From NCBI GenBank assembly GCA_021018995.1, contig CM037585.1, positions 122,354,831 to 122,418,830 on the forward strand: 64,000 nt of DNA. The letters are read 5' to 3'. Under the pieces are notes generated by a model. It saw only the letters and a program-made list of their open reading frames with translations. It did not search any database and was not told the DNA's origin. How positions within the stretch are numbered: position 1 is the stretch's first letter; each line of letters starts with the position of its first letter. A program made the translations under genes and the position numbers. This document shows, piece by piece, positions 25,931 to 36,647 of the stretch. The stretch comes from Chloranthus sessilifolius (taxonomy: Eukaryota; Streptophyta; Magnoliopsida; Chloranthales; Chloranthaceae).

Positions 25931-26722
25931 ATGGTTGTACAATGTGCTGTTGGAAAATGTTCTCCTACTGGCATTTCGAAGATCTACGAAGACGCTAGCC
26001 CGAAGCAGAAGGAGATGCTAAGTGCATCAGTTTTTGGGGGAATATTCCAAATGCCAAAGGGTGTTAGTTTTGCTGGAGATGTTGTCGATGCTATGCTAAG
26101 TTTTTGGGTTGAGAAGAACCACTTCCGAAACCGGAGGAGAGATGTCTATCTTCGAGAGATGGACGTTGCCTTAATTCTGGGCCTTGTAGTCGTTGAACCC
26201 GAAGGGTATTCCCCTTCCATTAAAGCACCTGAAGTGGAAACCATTCGATACAAATATTTTTGGGGACTACCGCCCGGGAAAATTCTGCGGTCTCATATTG
26301 ATAGTGGATTGAGGCTAGCGCAAAGTGATGACGACTTCGTCAAGTTGGCTCTTCTTTTTGTTCTATGTACATTCCTTTTTATCGGGTCCCATCTTCAATT
26401 GTCGGAGGCCCACGTTGAACTTGTCGATGACGTGGAAAGTTTCAAAAAAACCCCATGGGGTCTCTACGTCTTCAAAGACTTGCTAGAGTATATAGAGAAG
26501 GGCGTGGCAAATAGAAAGACAGCCGACAACGATAAAGCCCTTAAGCCATATAATATTTATGGCTGTATGTGTGTACTTCAGTGGTGGGCCTATGAGATGC
26601 TGCCTGAAGTCTCACCTCAACGAACGCCAATGGTAAAACCTTTCCCCCGGTTGTTAAAGTGGGCAGAGAAGCACCAAACGAGGAATAAAAGCTACACTCT
26701 TGCGAAGATGGTCGACAGCAAG

Positions 26723-27136
26723 GTATGATGTCATTTAAACTAATTCAAATATATAAAGGTAAACTTGTAACAACTTTAAAGAGTAATCTGGATGATTCCG
26801 ATTACCAAATCAATCAATATCGATTGCCTACGTAGTCGGAAACGACTGACTACGGAATCGGATCGATTGATTAAGCAATCATTATCGACGGTCTACACAC
26901 TCGGTGGCGACATACTACACAATTGGGATCGACTACCTACACAATCGGTATCGATTACCTACACCATCGGGATCGATTACCTACACAATCGGTATCGATT
27001 ACCTACACAATCGGTATCGATTACCTACACAATCGGTATTGATTACCTACACAATCAAGATCTTTAATTTAGAGTCACTTTTCAATTTCTATAGATTTTT
27101 CTATGTTATTTTACAGCCTGTCCTTTTTTGTAACAG
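26723..27136 (+). other. intron 1 of the ULP-like gene, filled with a dyad array
   Basis: Donor AAG|GTATGATG, acceptor TAACAG|ATTAAC. The 22-bp dyad array spans 26811-27060, with the most regular part at 26930-27055. An open frame across this array is only the translation of the repeat. Confidence 0.85.
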
Positions 27137-27730
27137 ATTAACGCTCCCCTCGAACCCGTTACCTTCGAGTTGGACATACCACTCGTAAGGAATTATCAGC
27201 GGGTTTTAAAGGCTGTTGTTGTGGAAATTGGGGGGAAGAGGAAAGAGGTTGAGGAGGTCAAGAAAGCTGTGGAAGTTGATCTTCGGCCCAAGAAGAAAAG
27301 AAATATTCCGGTCAAAGAAGTTGAAGAGGAAACATTTGAGGACGAAACAACGTCTGACGAAGGCTCTTCCTCAGATGAGGTCCAAGGTCAATTAGACCGG
27401 CCTAAAAGGGTCGCCGCGAAGACAACCAGCAGTACACCATCCTCCACTAATCAAGAGTTGTTGAGGAGGATTGATGGTTTGGAGTTTGATAACATGAAAC
27501 TCAACAAAAAAGCCAGCCATTTGGAAGAGATAGTTAACCAATTGGTAGAGGGGAATAAGCAGCTGGTGGAGGAGAATATGCTCCTCCGGACATAATGCAA
27601 CTCCTTTGAAGAACGGCTCACTTCAAGGGATGTTCAATTGCAAACGGCGGATCACTTCAACAAGTTGATCCGAAAAGAGCAAGGAAAAATTATAGAACTC
27701 CTTCAAACGATAATGGAGGTGACACCCAAG

Positions 27731-28014
27731 GTATGATTGGTAGTGTAGTCTGTTTTAATTCGATTATTTATTTATTTGATTGTTTATCGATTGCATTTAC
27801 AATCGGTAACGATTGCATATACAATCGATCACGATTGAGTATACAATCGATACCGATTGTAAGTGAAGTCGGTACCACTTGTAAATGTAATCGATAAGCG
27901 ATCGGTACTGAATGTAAATACGATCAGTATCGATAGTAATTCTGTTCTCTATTTTTAGAGGTCATTCTGTTCTCTGTTTTTCTTATTTATCAATTTATGT
28001 CTTTCGATGTTCAG
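27731..28014 (+). other. intron 2 of the ULP-like gene with a dyad array
   Basis: Donor CAAG|GTATGA, acceptor TTCAG|GATGG. The array is at 27786-27935. Confidence 0.75.
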
Positions 28015-28567
28015 GATGGTCGGAAGTGTCTCTCTCTACCGATATGGGACCAAAACTTGTTGGCCCTGCTGACCAGAGATCAGCAGATGTGGCACCAGCT
28101 CCTCCCGCCCAAGAGGAGTTGGTAGCAGCTGATAACCAATCCCTTGATGATGATGATAAGGGTGGTCCGGCTGGTGATGAGCAATCCGAGCAACCAATAG
28201 ATGCTCACCTGAGGCCTAGGATTAAAGTCAAACAAATTGCCTCGAAGCCTAGGACAGGGAAAAAGCAGGCAATAAAAAAACCGCCAACCGAGACGATGCC
28301 ACCTCCTACGGTTGAGCTGACAGATGAGCAGAGGTTCATGAATGCCATCTAGACAGCTCCCGAAAAGGATGCCGAGTAAGTTACATATATTACGAATTTG
28401 TCCTTTTTTCTGATGATAGTTAAAATTTAGTTAGTAGTAACTTTCGTTTTGAATTAAAACTTGGCCGTTATGTTTCATGCAGCATCTACGTAAGCTCCGT
28501 GGGTGATTATACACTCCGGATTCATACGTTCAAATGTCTGGAAGGCACGGCATACTTGGACAATCTT

Positions 28568-28953
28568 GTAAGTAACCAAATCTCTCATATTCAATTTCCA
28601 AAGTTATTTTTTTTTCAAGTTTTCTAAAAGTAACGACTGATTAAAAAAAGGGAACGATTGCCCAGACAGTCTAACTCGATTGTTTAGACAATCGATGATG
28701 ATTGTGTACACACTCGATGCTGATTGTCTTAACAGTTGATAACAACTGTCTAGACAGTCGAGAGCGTCTCTCTACGCAATCGGTAGCGATTGTCTGAACA
28801 GTCGATAACGATTGTCTGAACAGTCGATACCGATTATCTAGACAATCGATAGCGATTGTCTGAACAGTCAATACCGATTATCTAGACAATCGTTAACGAT
28901 TGTCTGAACAGTTGATACTGACTTTGCATTTACTGAAATTTGTTTTCTTTCAG
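28568..28953 (+). other. intron 4 of the ULP-like gene with a dyad array
   Basis: Donor CTT|GTAAGT, acceptor TTTCAG|ATCATGG. The array spans about 28653-28918, with units like CAGTCGATAACGATTGTCTG at 22-bp steps. Confidence 0.85.
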
Positions 28954-29467
28954 ATCATGGGAGCCTACCTAAGACTTTTGAAAGTCATGGATGACGCTGC
29001 TCATCCTGAGGTTAGTGATAAATTCTTCCTGATGAGCCCCACCGGTTTGTCATATATCGCCATGGATTATAACGATTTCAGATTCTTTGTTGAAACTGAA
29101 AAACTCAACCAAAAATTGATGGCCACTCAAATTGAACGGTGGGCTGCCCTTAAGGAAGAAACCAACCCAGGCAAGAAGATGCTCCAAAACTTATTCTTCA
29201 ATAGGTTGAGGAATCTGTGGGCTCACCAATGCAACACGGTACATTACGCTCTCTGCAAACTTTGTTTATAATTTTCACCATTGTTTCCTTATATAAGGTA
29301 AATTTCCCTTATATTATTCATTTCAGATATTTGTCTCAGTCCATAGCCACGCTCCTTTGCATTGGGCCCTTGCGATCGTTAAGGTTTTAGAACGATCGGT
29401 AATGATCATTGATCCAATTTTGGATAGGCCTTCGAAGGACAAGTATCCCCTACAAATCAACATCCTG

Positions 29468-29655
29468 GTATGAATGGTCCACACCTTCAAAATTATCTAA
29501 ACAATCGCTAACGATTGATCATACAATCGCTAACGATTGATTATGCCATTATTGTCGATCATTTGGGCAATCGATCACACATATCTCTACATATTTTTTC
29601 TGCTTAAGTAGGTTATCTTATCAAACATTATCTGACATTACACTTTTCAAAACAG
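29468..29655 (+). other. intron 6 of the ULP-like gene with a short dyad array
   Basis: Donor CTG|GTATGA, acceptor AAACAG|ACC. The array at 29498-29573 includes two units of the form CAATCGCTAACGATTG. The short introns 3 (28376-28482) and 5 (29239-29326) have none. Confidence 0.8.
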
Positions 29656-29964
29656 ACCAAATATCTTCCCGTGATTTTACATGTACACGGAGACTCCACT
29701 GCATTGGAAGCTGCGACCTATCCGTGGTCAAGTTCTGATTGCAAGTTCAAATCCGTGCCCCGACAGAGCAATGGTTGGAACTGTGGGGTATTTGTTTTGA
29801 AGTATATAGAGTACTTCATGTTGGGGAAGAAATTTGACTTCAGCCAAGGAAATATGAGTCAGATCAGGGCAGAAATTGGCCAAATCCTCGCTAAATTTAC
29901 TGCTGATGGAGAAGTCGAGAGAGCCATGGATGAAGAACCTACTACTAATGCAGTAGCATCCTAA

Positions 29965-30451
29965 TTTATTTCAAAAGTTAAAATTATATTAACTTCAAGG
30001 ATTATTTGTAAACGAAAATTATAAATTTTAATTGTAATCATATTTTTTTTAATTTATAATATCAAGTATATAAACTTTTTATATGGGCTTGTCGCAGGCT
30101 TTATTAAAGTGTGCTCAAGCAGTCGATAGCATAATCAATCGATATCGATTTTCTAAGTAAGCGATATCGATTATGTAAGCAATCGATATCGATTTCGTAA
30201 GCGATCGATATCGATTTCGTAAGCAATCGATATCGATTGCAAAAGCAATCGATATTGACTGTCTGTGATGAAACGTTTGAAAATTCTTAAGATTACAGAG
30301 CTTGCCTAAAATTCGAAAATCAGGTTGGATACAACCCCAATGAAGTTACAAGTCAAACCCAATTCTCACCAGGGCTATCTATCAACAGCTTCTTTACATT
30401 TTTTGGGGAATTTATATCTAGTAGGAAATTTAGCCGACTTCTTGTACTGTG
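29965..30451. other. intergenic gap between the convergent MULE genes
   Basis: An AT-rich 3' flank of the ULP-like gene is followed by the dyad array at 30117-30266. Both genes would end their transcripts here. No terminator-like signal beyond AT-rich sequence is evident. Confidence 0.6.
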
Positions 30452-33188
30452 TCAACCCATAGGACCAATTGCCGTGCAACTCCGGCGATTGTGACCATAC
30501 TCATTGCACCTGCCACACTGTATGGCCCTAACTTCACCCTTAGACCTTATCCTTCTCTTTCTCGGACGGCCGGCTTGCTTTTGACAATTGTAGGGTGGTC
30601 TTACTTTCATATTTTTTGACAGTTGCTTAGCTTGGAATGCCCATTGGCTTTTATCGAGGGTGGGAAGCCATTGTTCGTCGTATGTTTGTCTAAAGCAAGC
30701 AGTGAAAAACCACTTCTCACAGAAGTTATGGTAATCGTAACTTCTCCGATTGATAGCTGTCATGGCATGAGAGCAAGGCAAGCCATGAATAAGCCAACGA
30801 CATCAAGTACAGGTCATGTGTTCTAAGTCGACGTGATGAATGAAATTTCCAGAATTGACCTGAAATTGATCGCGCCCGTATGGCTGAGCTCTCTTCCTAC
30901 CGGCCCATTGTAATACCTTCTTCATATGTTCGTCTGCTTTTGGACAGAGTATGGTGGTCCATTTCTTAGATATCTTTCTGCGCTTTTGAAAATGATCGGC
31001 GACTTTCTCTCTAGTAGTTCTGATTAGGTCGATAATGAATCTCTCTCGGGCTATCTTTAGTACGCTATTTAAGCTTTCGGCATTATTCATAGTTAGAGAA
31101 TCATATTGCCTTCCTTTCATATGTGCGCGTGCCCAATGCTTTGGGTCTATTTTCAAAATATACTCTACGGCCTGAGGATCAGCACGATCTTCCTTCATTT
31201 TGTTAATAAAATAATCAAATTTCTCTACTGAATATGCACGTGCGGCGCACCACCATAAACCCTTCACATTATTCTTGGGATACTTCCGCCTTAATTTTGT
31301 GTCATATGTCACATGCAATAGTTGTGGTGTGTGTCACGAACGCACCTACTCGTTCAAGAAACCACATCCAGGTATCCTCTTCTTCTAATTCGACGACGGT
31401 AAATGCTAACGGTAATATATAGCCATTACAGTCTTACCCCGAGGCAATAAGTAGGATCCCTTTGTAACGTCCCCGTAGGTGTGTGCCATCTACAAGCAGT
31501 GTGTGACGAAGTGTACTACGGTAGCTTCCGATGCAGGGGCCGAAACTCTAAAAAAATCTTTGAAATTTACCGTCAAGCGTTAGTTGAAAGGATGTTCGTA
31601 CATTAGGATCTACCCTCTCCATCTCTTTCACGTAGGCTGGTAGATCCACAAATTGTCGTTCTCAACTGCCTCTAATATCATTAAGGGCAATTTCTTTCCC
31701 CCTCCAACCCTTAGCATATAAGATTTGCACATTATAAGCTTTTACAATATCAAATATTATCGATGCCGGAGTATAGTCGAATCCTTTCATAAGTTTCTCT
31801 CGTACATAATTGGCTACGAACGAGATTGTTGCATTACGGTGATCGTGCGGTCCGATCTTAGCGGCCCCGCATGTGTAAGTACTATTAAACGTCTTAATTT
31901 GGAAAGTGTCGAGCCCATTTAATTTAGATGCATGTATTCACCATGAACAACCGGTTTCGTAGCATGCGGCTGTCACTTGATAATTAGCAATTTTCAAAGG
32001 CCGAATTTGAAATTTTTTCTCCACCGCGTGCTCTTTCAATGCTCTTTGAAATGTTTATTTATCTCTGAAGATCTCTCCAACTTCAAAAGTCCAATTCCGA
32101 TATTCGGTTTTCACCTCTTGATCAGAAGACTCGTCCGATGTCTCTGAAATTTCGTAAGCTCCATCTACTAATGGATTATCAATGCCCCTCGTAAAATATT
32201 TCGAATCCTCTTTTATAAACCCATCCGGTTCATCATCATAATCTTCGATGTTCTCTTCACCAACAGTGTTTTGAGGTGGTTCACTAGATCCTTCTTTACC
32301 GAAGGGGTTCTGATGTGGTTGACTAGGCCCTTCACGGAACAGGTCATGACATGGCTGACTAAGCCCTCCACCGAACGAGTTCTGACATGGTTGACTAGTC
32401 CCTTCACCGAAGGGGTGATTATATGTATGAAAATAGGGTTGAGCTCCTTCATTAATCCCCATAGATGGCATAGTAGAACATACTTTGTGAGTCATCCAAG
32501 TTGTGAATCCACCGGGAAAGATATGATGAAAATCGTCTTCATCCCCAACTCTTAGAGACGTGTAGTCTAACTCTTGACTACAATGTGCCCCATGCATATT
32601 TTGTAGTGGGTCATCATATGATTCAACTGGGGCATGATTTAAATAAATAGTTGTCTTCATGGCGGATATGTTTGCTGTGAAATCGCCGTCATCACCTAAC
32701 TGAATAGTATCATATGTAAGTCCTTCCTCCTCAAACTTATATGGCTGGAAGGAATGGTTACTCACAAAATCAGTCCCACCTAGAGGTACATGTTCAGCTT
32801 CGAATCGGAAGGAGGATGGTTCTTTAATGATGAATACCTTTATAATGTCCGACCCGAATTTATAAAACGAAAATAGGGTGGCCAAATCATTCGAATCCAA
32901 TACGTCGGCAAGCACAAGGGTGTTCACTATCTTCATAGAGAACTTTATGGAAATTGTTTCATCTTCTCTCGCAAAACTGGCAACAGAAATTCGCCTTCTG
33001 AACCGTTCATAAGATATACCCATTGAAATTATAATAATCCTCCGGCGGCCACCTTGATACAAACCACCATCGTTTACAATATGGCCATCAAAGTGACAGA
33101 GAAGAGGAATTTTCACACAAGACATCGCCACTTTAAGAAGGAGAAGAAAGGAGTCATAAGACGGATGAATATGATAAATTGGTAGCAA
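30452..33188 (-). pseudogene. MuDR-type MULE transposase, inactivated
   Basis: Read on the minus strand. The first 377 residues (33188-32055) begin with a PB1-like segment (LLCHFDGHIVND) and an acidic, repeat-bearing linker. A TAA at about 32055 interrupts FRDK and TFQRALKEHAV, the usual MuDR N-terminal domain. Then come the transposase core (VDGTHLRGRYKGILLIAS and TWMWFLERV), a SWIM finger (GLPCSHAMTAI, about 30785) and a C-terminal CX2CX4HX4C knuckle (CGRCNEYGHNRRSC, about 30500) that is intact. Between WFLERV and YDTKLRRKYPKN the block that carries the second catalytic Asp and the HxxCxRH motif in relatives is missing. Several stops (TAA, TGA, TAG) and frame changes add to this. The protein would cut and rejoin the TIRs; this copy cannot. 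Confidence 0.88.
32270..32420. repeat. about 30-39-bp repeats in the transposase linker
   Basis: Five near-repeats of a segment coding for (F)GEG.SQPCQN-type residues run across 32270-32420: FGEGTSQPCQNS, FGGGLSQPCHDL, FREGPSQPHQNP, FGKEGSSEPPQN. This is an in-frame coding minisatellite in the acidic linker of the transposase. Confidence 0.8.
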
Positions 33189-33867
33189 AATAACTGATAT
33201 CTAATCATTACCGATTGAGTATCCAATCGCTACCGATTGAATATACAATCGCTACCGATTGCTTATCCAATCGCTATCGATTGAGTATCCAATCGCTACC
33301 AATTGAGTATCCAATCGTTACCGATTGAGTATCCAATCGTTACTGATTGAGTATCCAATCGTTACCGATTGAGTTACCAATCGGGTCCAATTTCAAATAA
33401 ATGCATGAGCTGGTCGATTGGATATCCAATCGATATCGATTGTTTATGAAGTCGGTGACGATTGGATAAGCAATCGGTAATGATTGGTAACTCAATCGGT
33501 AGCGATTGGATAATCAATCGAAGCATAACTTACAATCGACCAGCTCCTGCATTTATTTACAATCGATATCTATTCACCTTTTCCAAAAGTTATTTCGATA
33601 TGGTTTACACTGGATCTGAACATACCTAGCGTCGGAATGGGAAACTGCAGGATCTTCAACTCCGAATGACAAAATACAGGAGCTTCTTCTCCCAAACCTC
33701 TGTTTTCTTCTTCTAGTTAGCAGATCTGAGGCAGAAGACGTCGTCACCTTCACCACCTCTAACTTCTTGTAACTTTAGCGCAGATTGAAATGAGAAAAAG
33801 GGAATGTATTTGGGTTAAAGAAAGTCAGAGAAGGGGGTAATATGGACTTTTTATTCTCCCTATGGTC

Positions 33868-33963
33868 GGCTCGGCGCGCAGTGGGTCGATTTGGGTAAAG
33901 GTGAAACTATAGGGTCTCTGCAGTAAAAGGTACATCTGACAGGGTCGATCAGGTAAATTTCCC
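33868..33963 (-). repeat. right terminal inverted repeat of the MULE
   Basis: Reverse complement of 24873-24968. It ends AAATTTCCC at 33963, followed by the degenerate 9-bp duplication TTGTATGAT. Confidence 0.95.
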
Positions 33964-33972
33964 TTGTATGAT

Positions 33973-34149
33973 ACCACCGCTAGATCTGTCAGTAGGTGTG
34001 GGCCGTGTGGTAATAGGCTGGGCTTGGGCCGTGCTAAGGTAAGCTAACATCAACATCTTGAAATGATTTTGAACTCCATCTAGTCATAAACTCCCAAGCC
34101 TCCCCAGGGCAGGCTCATTTATTTATAATTACTTATTGATTTACAAAAG
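33973..34149. other. non-genic stretch right of the MULE
   Basis: A short GGGCC-containing AT-rich stretch with no gene. It resembles the GGGCTTGGGCC-type sequence near the hAT element at about 24400, possibly another hAT scrap. Confidence 0.4.
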
Positions 34150-34727
34150 TAGCTAAGTATCGATTTCAATCATTTATTGTACGCAGATGACACTATTATT
34201 TTTTATTGATGGTGGTGATGAGACTTTATTGGGAGTTAGAATATCCTAGTTGGGTTCAAGTGCGAGAATATGACAAAGAAGGGCCGCCTTTTTAAATATC
34301 TTGGTCTTCTTATTGGTTCACAAATCCCCCGATGAAAAAAGGATTTGGCAACACTATAAAAAAATTAAGACTATTAGCGGCCGCCAAAAACTGCCGCTAT
34401 TAATAAAAAAAGGATTTTTTGCATATACCCCCCCGTATTATGCTAATATTATAAGAAACTCCCTGAGTTATGGGTATTTATTCTGCAGCCCCTACTTTTA
34501 TGTTTCTGTTTCATATAACCCCCTGTCGTTAACAAGCTGTGAGTTTATGGACGGAAAGCTTATTTTGCCCTTAATGAAACCAATATTTTAAAAATACCAC
34601 CATTCTAAAGGGCCCTTCATTCATCTATATTTATAAGTCATGCCATTAAAGTTTATCACCATTCTAAAAGGCCTTTCATTCACCTTTATTTACAAGTCAT
34701 GCCATTATAATTTACCAATATTCGAAA

Positions 34728-35138
34728 AAGAGTACCTTTAAATCCACCCACAAAATCTTTGAGTTCACCCACGGTGAAACACATCGACTGCATTGAATCA
34801 AACGATGGAAATTTTTTATCATCCCAATCTTTCATGAGATTGATCTTTAGATCATGGGTGTACCATCAGACGGTTGACTTTTTATTTCATGTGGTACACA
34901 CCCCTAAAAGTGACCTTAATATCAATTTTAAGTATGTACGTGATGTTAAGGTCACTTTTCTGAGATGTGTGCCATGTGAAATAAAACACTGACCGTCTGA
35001 TGGTAAGATCATGATCTCAAGATCCATCATGTGAAAGATTGGGAGGATAAATGATCTCCATCGTTCGATTCAATTCAATCAACGTGTTTCAGCGTGGGTG
35101 AACTTAAAGATTCAGTGGGTGGATTTAAAGGTACTCTT
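34728..35138. mobile_element. foldback MITE 1
   Basis: The two arms (34728-34920 and 34945-35138) are near-complete inverted copies: AAGAGTACCTTTAAATCCAC on the left and its complement on the right. The centre is GTGACCTTAATATC...GATGTTAAGGTCAC. The whole element would fold into one long hairpin, a natural source of small RNAs. Confidence 0.88.
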
Positions 35139-35374
35139 ATAAAAGGCCCTTCATTCACCCATCAGATTCAAGACTCATCAGATGGGTGATTCCCCCATTA
35201 AAGCATGCCAACGTTTGGACGAATACTCAACCAATGAAGGATTTGTGGCAAACGATGCAATTATTCTTGAAAAGAAAACCTTCAATCTATGTGTTCCACT
35301 CAAAATACTCGTCCCTCTAATTTCCTATATGATTCAAGACCCATTTTTTAAGAATTGGATTGTCTAATCGCGCC

Positions 35375-36010
35375 TGCTTCCATCCACCGAATCTTTGAGT
35401 TCACCCACGCTAAAACACATTGATTGCATTGAATAAGAAGATAGAGATCGTTTAGGCATACCATTAGACGATCAGTGTTTTATTTCGTGGCACACATATC
35501 AGAAAAGTGACCTTAACATCAATGTATACGGTTAAAATTAATTTTAAGGTCATTTTTTTGGGTGTGTACCACATGAAATAAAAAATCAACCATCTGATGG
35601 TGCCACCATGATCTCAAAATCCATCTTGTGAAAGGTTGGAACGATAAACAATCTCCATCGTCCGATTCAGTGCAATCAACTGTCTGATGGTGCCACCATG
35701 ATCTCAAGATCCATCGTGTGAATGGTTGGAATGATAAACGACCTCCATTGTCCAATTCAATGCAGTCAACTGTCTGATGGTACCACCATGATCTCAAGAT
35801 ATATCGTGTGAAAGGTTGGGACGATAAATGATCTCCATCGCCCAATTCAATGCAGTCAACCGTCTAATAGTGCCACCGTGATCTCAAGATCCATCGTGTG
35901 AACGGTTGGGACGATAAACAATCTCCATCGTCTGATTCAATGCAGTCAATGTTTTTCAGCGTGGGTGAACTCAAATATTTGGTAGGTGGATTTAAAACTA
36001 TTCTTTTTTG
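35375..36010. mobile_element. foldback MITE 2 with an expanded right arm
   Basis: Same family as MITE 1: left arm from CACCGAATCTTTGAGTTCAC, centre near 35510-35560, right arm ending GTAGGTGGATTTAAA at about 35995. The right arm contains a 90-bp segment repeated four times, so the two arms differ in length. Confidence 0.82.
35591..35950. repeat. 90-bp tandem repeat, four copies, in foldback MITE 2
   Basis: The marker TGCAGTCAACYGTCTGATGG recurs at exact 90-bp steps (about 35581, 35671, 35761, 35851, 35941). Because 90 is a multiple of three, a long minus-strand open frame with a 30-residue repeat appears; it is not a gene. Confidence 0.95.
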
Positions 36011-36533
36011 TAAGTGGAGGGGTGGATTTAAAATTACTCTTACTACGTGCAGAGAGTGGCAATTTAGTAATTTAATTTTAAAAAAGATAAATATGGTATT
36101 TAGGCTACTCTTTAACGGCAGGTTAACCATTTAAAGTAGCATCCGTTAAAGAGAGTGTTTTATAAACACCAAAATGCTAACTCAGGGGGTTTAAAGCAAA
36201 TAGCTATAACTGGGGAGGTTATTTGTAATATCAACATAACTCAGGGGGGTATTTGCAAAAAGCCCATAAAAAAACTATCGTTAATACCCTTGCCGCTAAT
36301 AGTCTTAATTGTCTTTAATAATTTTTTTATTAATAATGACAGTTTTTTATAACCAAAAATTGTCGCTAATAATCTTATTTTTTGTAGTGCAATTAATTAT
36401 CAAAAGGAGTAAAAGGAAATTAGCCAGTTGGAAAGGTAGGTTACTTTCTTTTGTGTGTAGATTAATGTTGATTAAATCCACCCTTCTTTCCCTTCCTTTG
36501 TATTTTATGTCCCTTGATTAATGTAGATTAATG

Positions 36534-36647
36534 TTTCAGCGGCCACCAAAATTGCCACTATTAGTTTTATCGCTATTGAAACAATAATTTCTTTTTATTA
36601 ATAGAGACAGCTTTTTGCTGCCCCTAGTAATCTTATTTTCTGTAGTA
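36534..36647. mobile_element. second copy of the CACTA MITE family, truncated
   Basis: The right end TTATTTTCTGTAGTA and the subterminal TCAGCGGCCACCAAAATTGC match the CACTA MITE at 34352. The left CACTA terminus is missing. It also interrupts the LINE reading frame. Confidence 0.65.

Larger units (their letters stand above)
25931..29964 (+). pseudogene. ULP/SENP-like cysteine protease gene of the MULE, seven exons, with lesions
   Basis: Inferred exons: 25931-26722, 27137-27730, 28015-28375, 28483-28567, 28954-29238, 29327-29467 and 29656-29964, all with GT...AG introns. Exon 1 (264 residues) resembles the DUF1985/plant-mobile-type N-terminal domain that precedes ULP domains in plants, e.g. 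MDVALILGL and VLQWWAYEMLP. Exons 2-3 are charged and coiled coil (LEEIVNQLVEGNKQLVEENM). Exons 6-7 hold the C48 protease core: His in LHWALAIV (29360), Asp in IIDPIL (29411), Gln in PRQSNGWNCGVF (29764) and Cys (29782), all present. Such proteases cut SUMO or related ubiquitin-like proteins. Lesions: TAA at 27593 and TAG at 28350, each one C-to-T change from a Gln codon, and a one-base phase mismatch between exons 2 and 3. The catalytic exons 4-7 stay in frame together. Confidence 0.85.
25226..33565. repeat. nine arrays of a 22-bp dyad-symmetric unit confined to MULE non-coding DNA
   Basis: Core CAATCGATATCGATTG and variants (centres such as GATAACGA, GGTATCGA, GCTACCGA) plus a 6-nt link such as TCTACA or CGTAAG repeat at a constant 22 bp. 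Arrays: 25226-25300, 25549-25592, 25708-25841 (upstream), 26811-27060, 27786-27935, 28653-28918, 29498-29573 (introns 1, 2, 4, 6), 30117-30266 (between the genes) and 33205-33565 (between transposase and right TIR). No exon carries one. The half-site ACGATTG/CAATCGT is the best conserved part. Confidence 0.9.
24873..33963. mobile_element. 9.1-kb Mutator-like element carrying a ULP-like protease gene (Kaonashi-type MULE)
   Basis: The 96-bp terminal inverted repeats start GGGAAATTTACCTGACCGAC on the left and are mirrored on the right. The 9-bp flanks CTATATGAT and TTGTATGAT match at 7 of 9 positions, both differences being transitions; this is the 9-bp duplication expected of Mutator elements. 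Inside, a spliced ULP/SENP-like protease gene (plus, 25931-29964) faces a MuDR-type transposase (minus, 33188-30452). Plant MULEs carrying ULP-like genes are known (Kaonashi family). Here both genes are damaged. Nine arrays of 22-bp dyad repeats lie in the non-coding parts. Confidence 0.93.
34412..36265. mobile_element. MULE MITE nested in the CACTA MITE
   Basis: The left end GGATTTTTTGCATATACCCC and the right end, reversed, GGGCTTTTTGCAAATACCCC are flanked by a perfect 9-bp duplication ATAAAAAAA (34403-34411 and 36266-36274). Repeated AACTCAGGGGG-type subterminal motifs occur within about 90 bp of each end. There is no transposase. It in turn holds the foldback repeats at 34728-36010. The low-complexity duplication makes the 9-bp match less decisive, but the TIRs agree. 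Confidence 0.85.
34352..36389. mobile_element. CACTA MITE inserted in the LINE
   Basis: It starts CACTATAAAAAAATTAAGAC and ends, reversed, CACTACAAAAAATAAGATTA. The flanking 3-bp duplication CAA is at 34349-34351 and 36390-36392, as expected for CACTA elements. Subterminal TATTAGCGGC repeats occur on both sides. Without the nested MULE MITE it is about 175 bp and has no coding capacity. Confidence 0.9.

Noticed and set aside
25708..27060. Repeats with spacers that could suggest a CRISPR array
   Set aside because: The DNA is plant nuclear, the unit is a 22-bp continuous tandem dyad without unique spacers, and no cas genes exist here.
26792..27188. Open frames with repeats of the type TQSVSITYTIGIDYLHNRYRLP in pieces
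   Set aside because: They are translations of the 22-bp array inside intron 1, open in several frames because 3 x 22 = 66 contains no stop.
28671..28871. Minus-strand frame in intron 4
   Set aside because: A shadow of the dyad array; no start context or domain.
35519..36130. Minus-strand frames with 30-residue repeats (FTRWILRSWWHHQ)
   Set aside because: They arise from the 90-bp tandem repeat of a foldback MITE.
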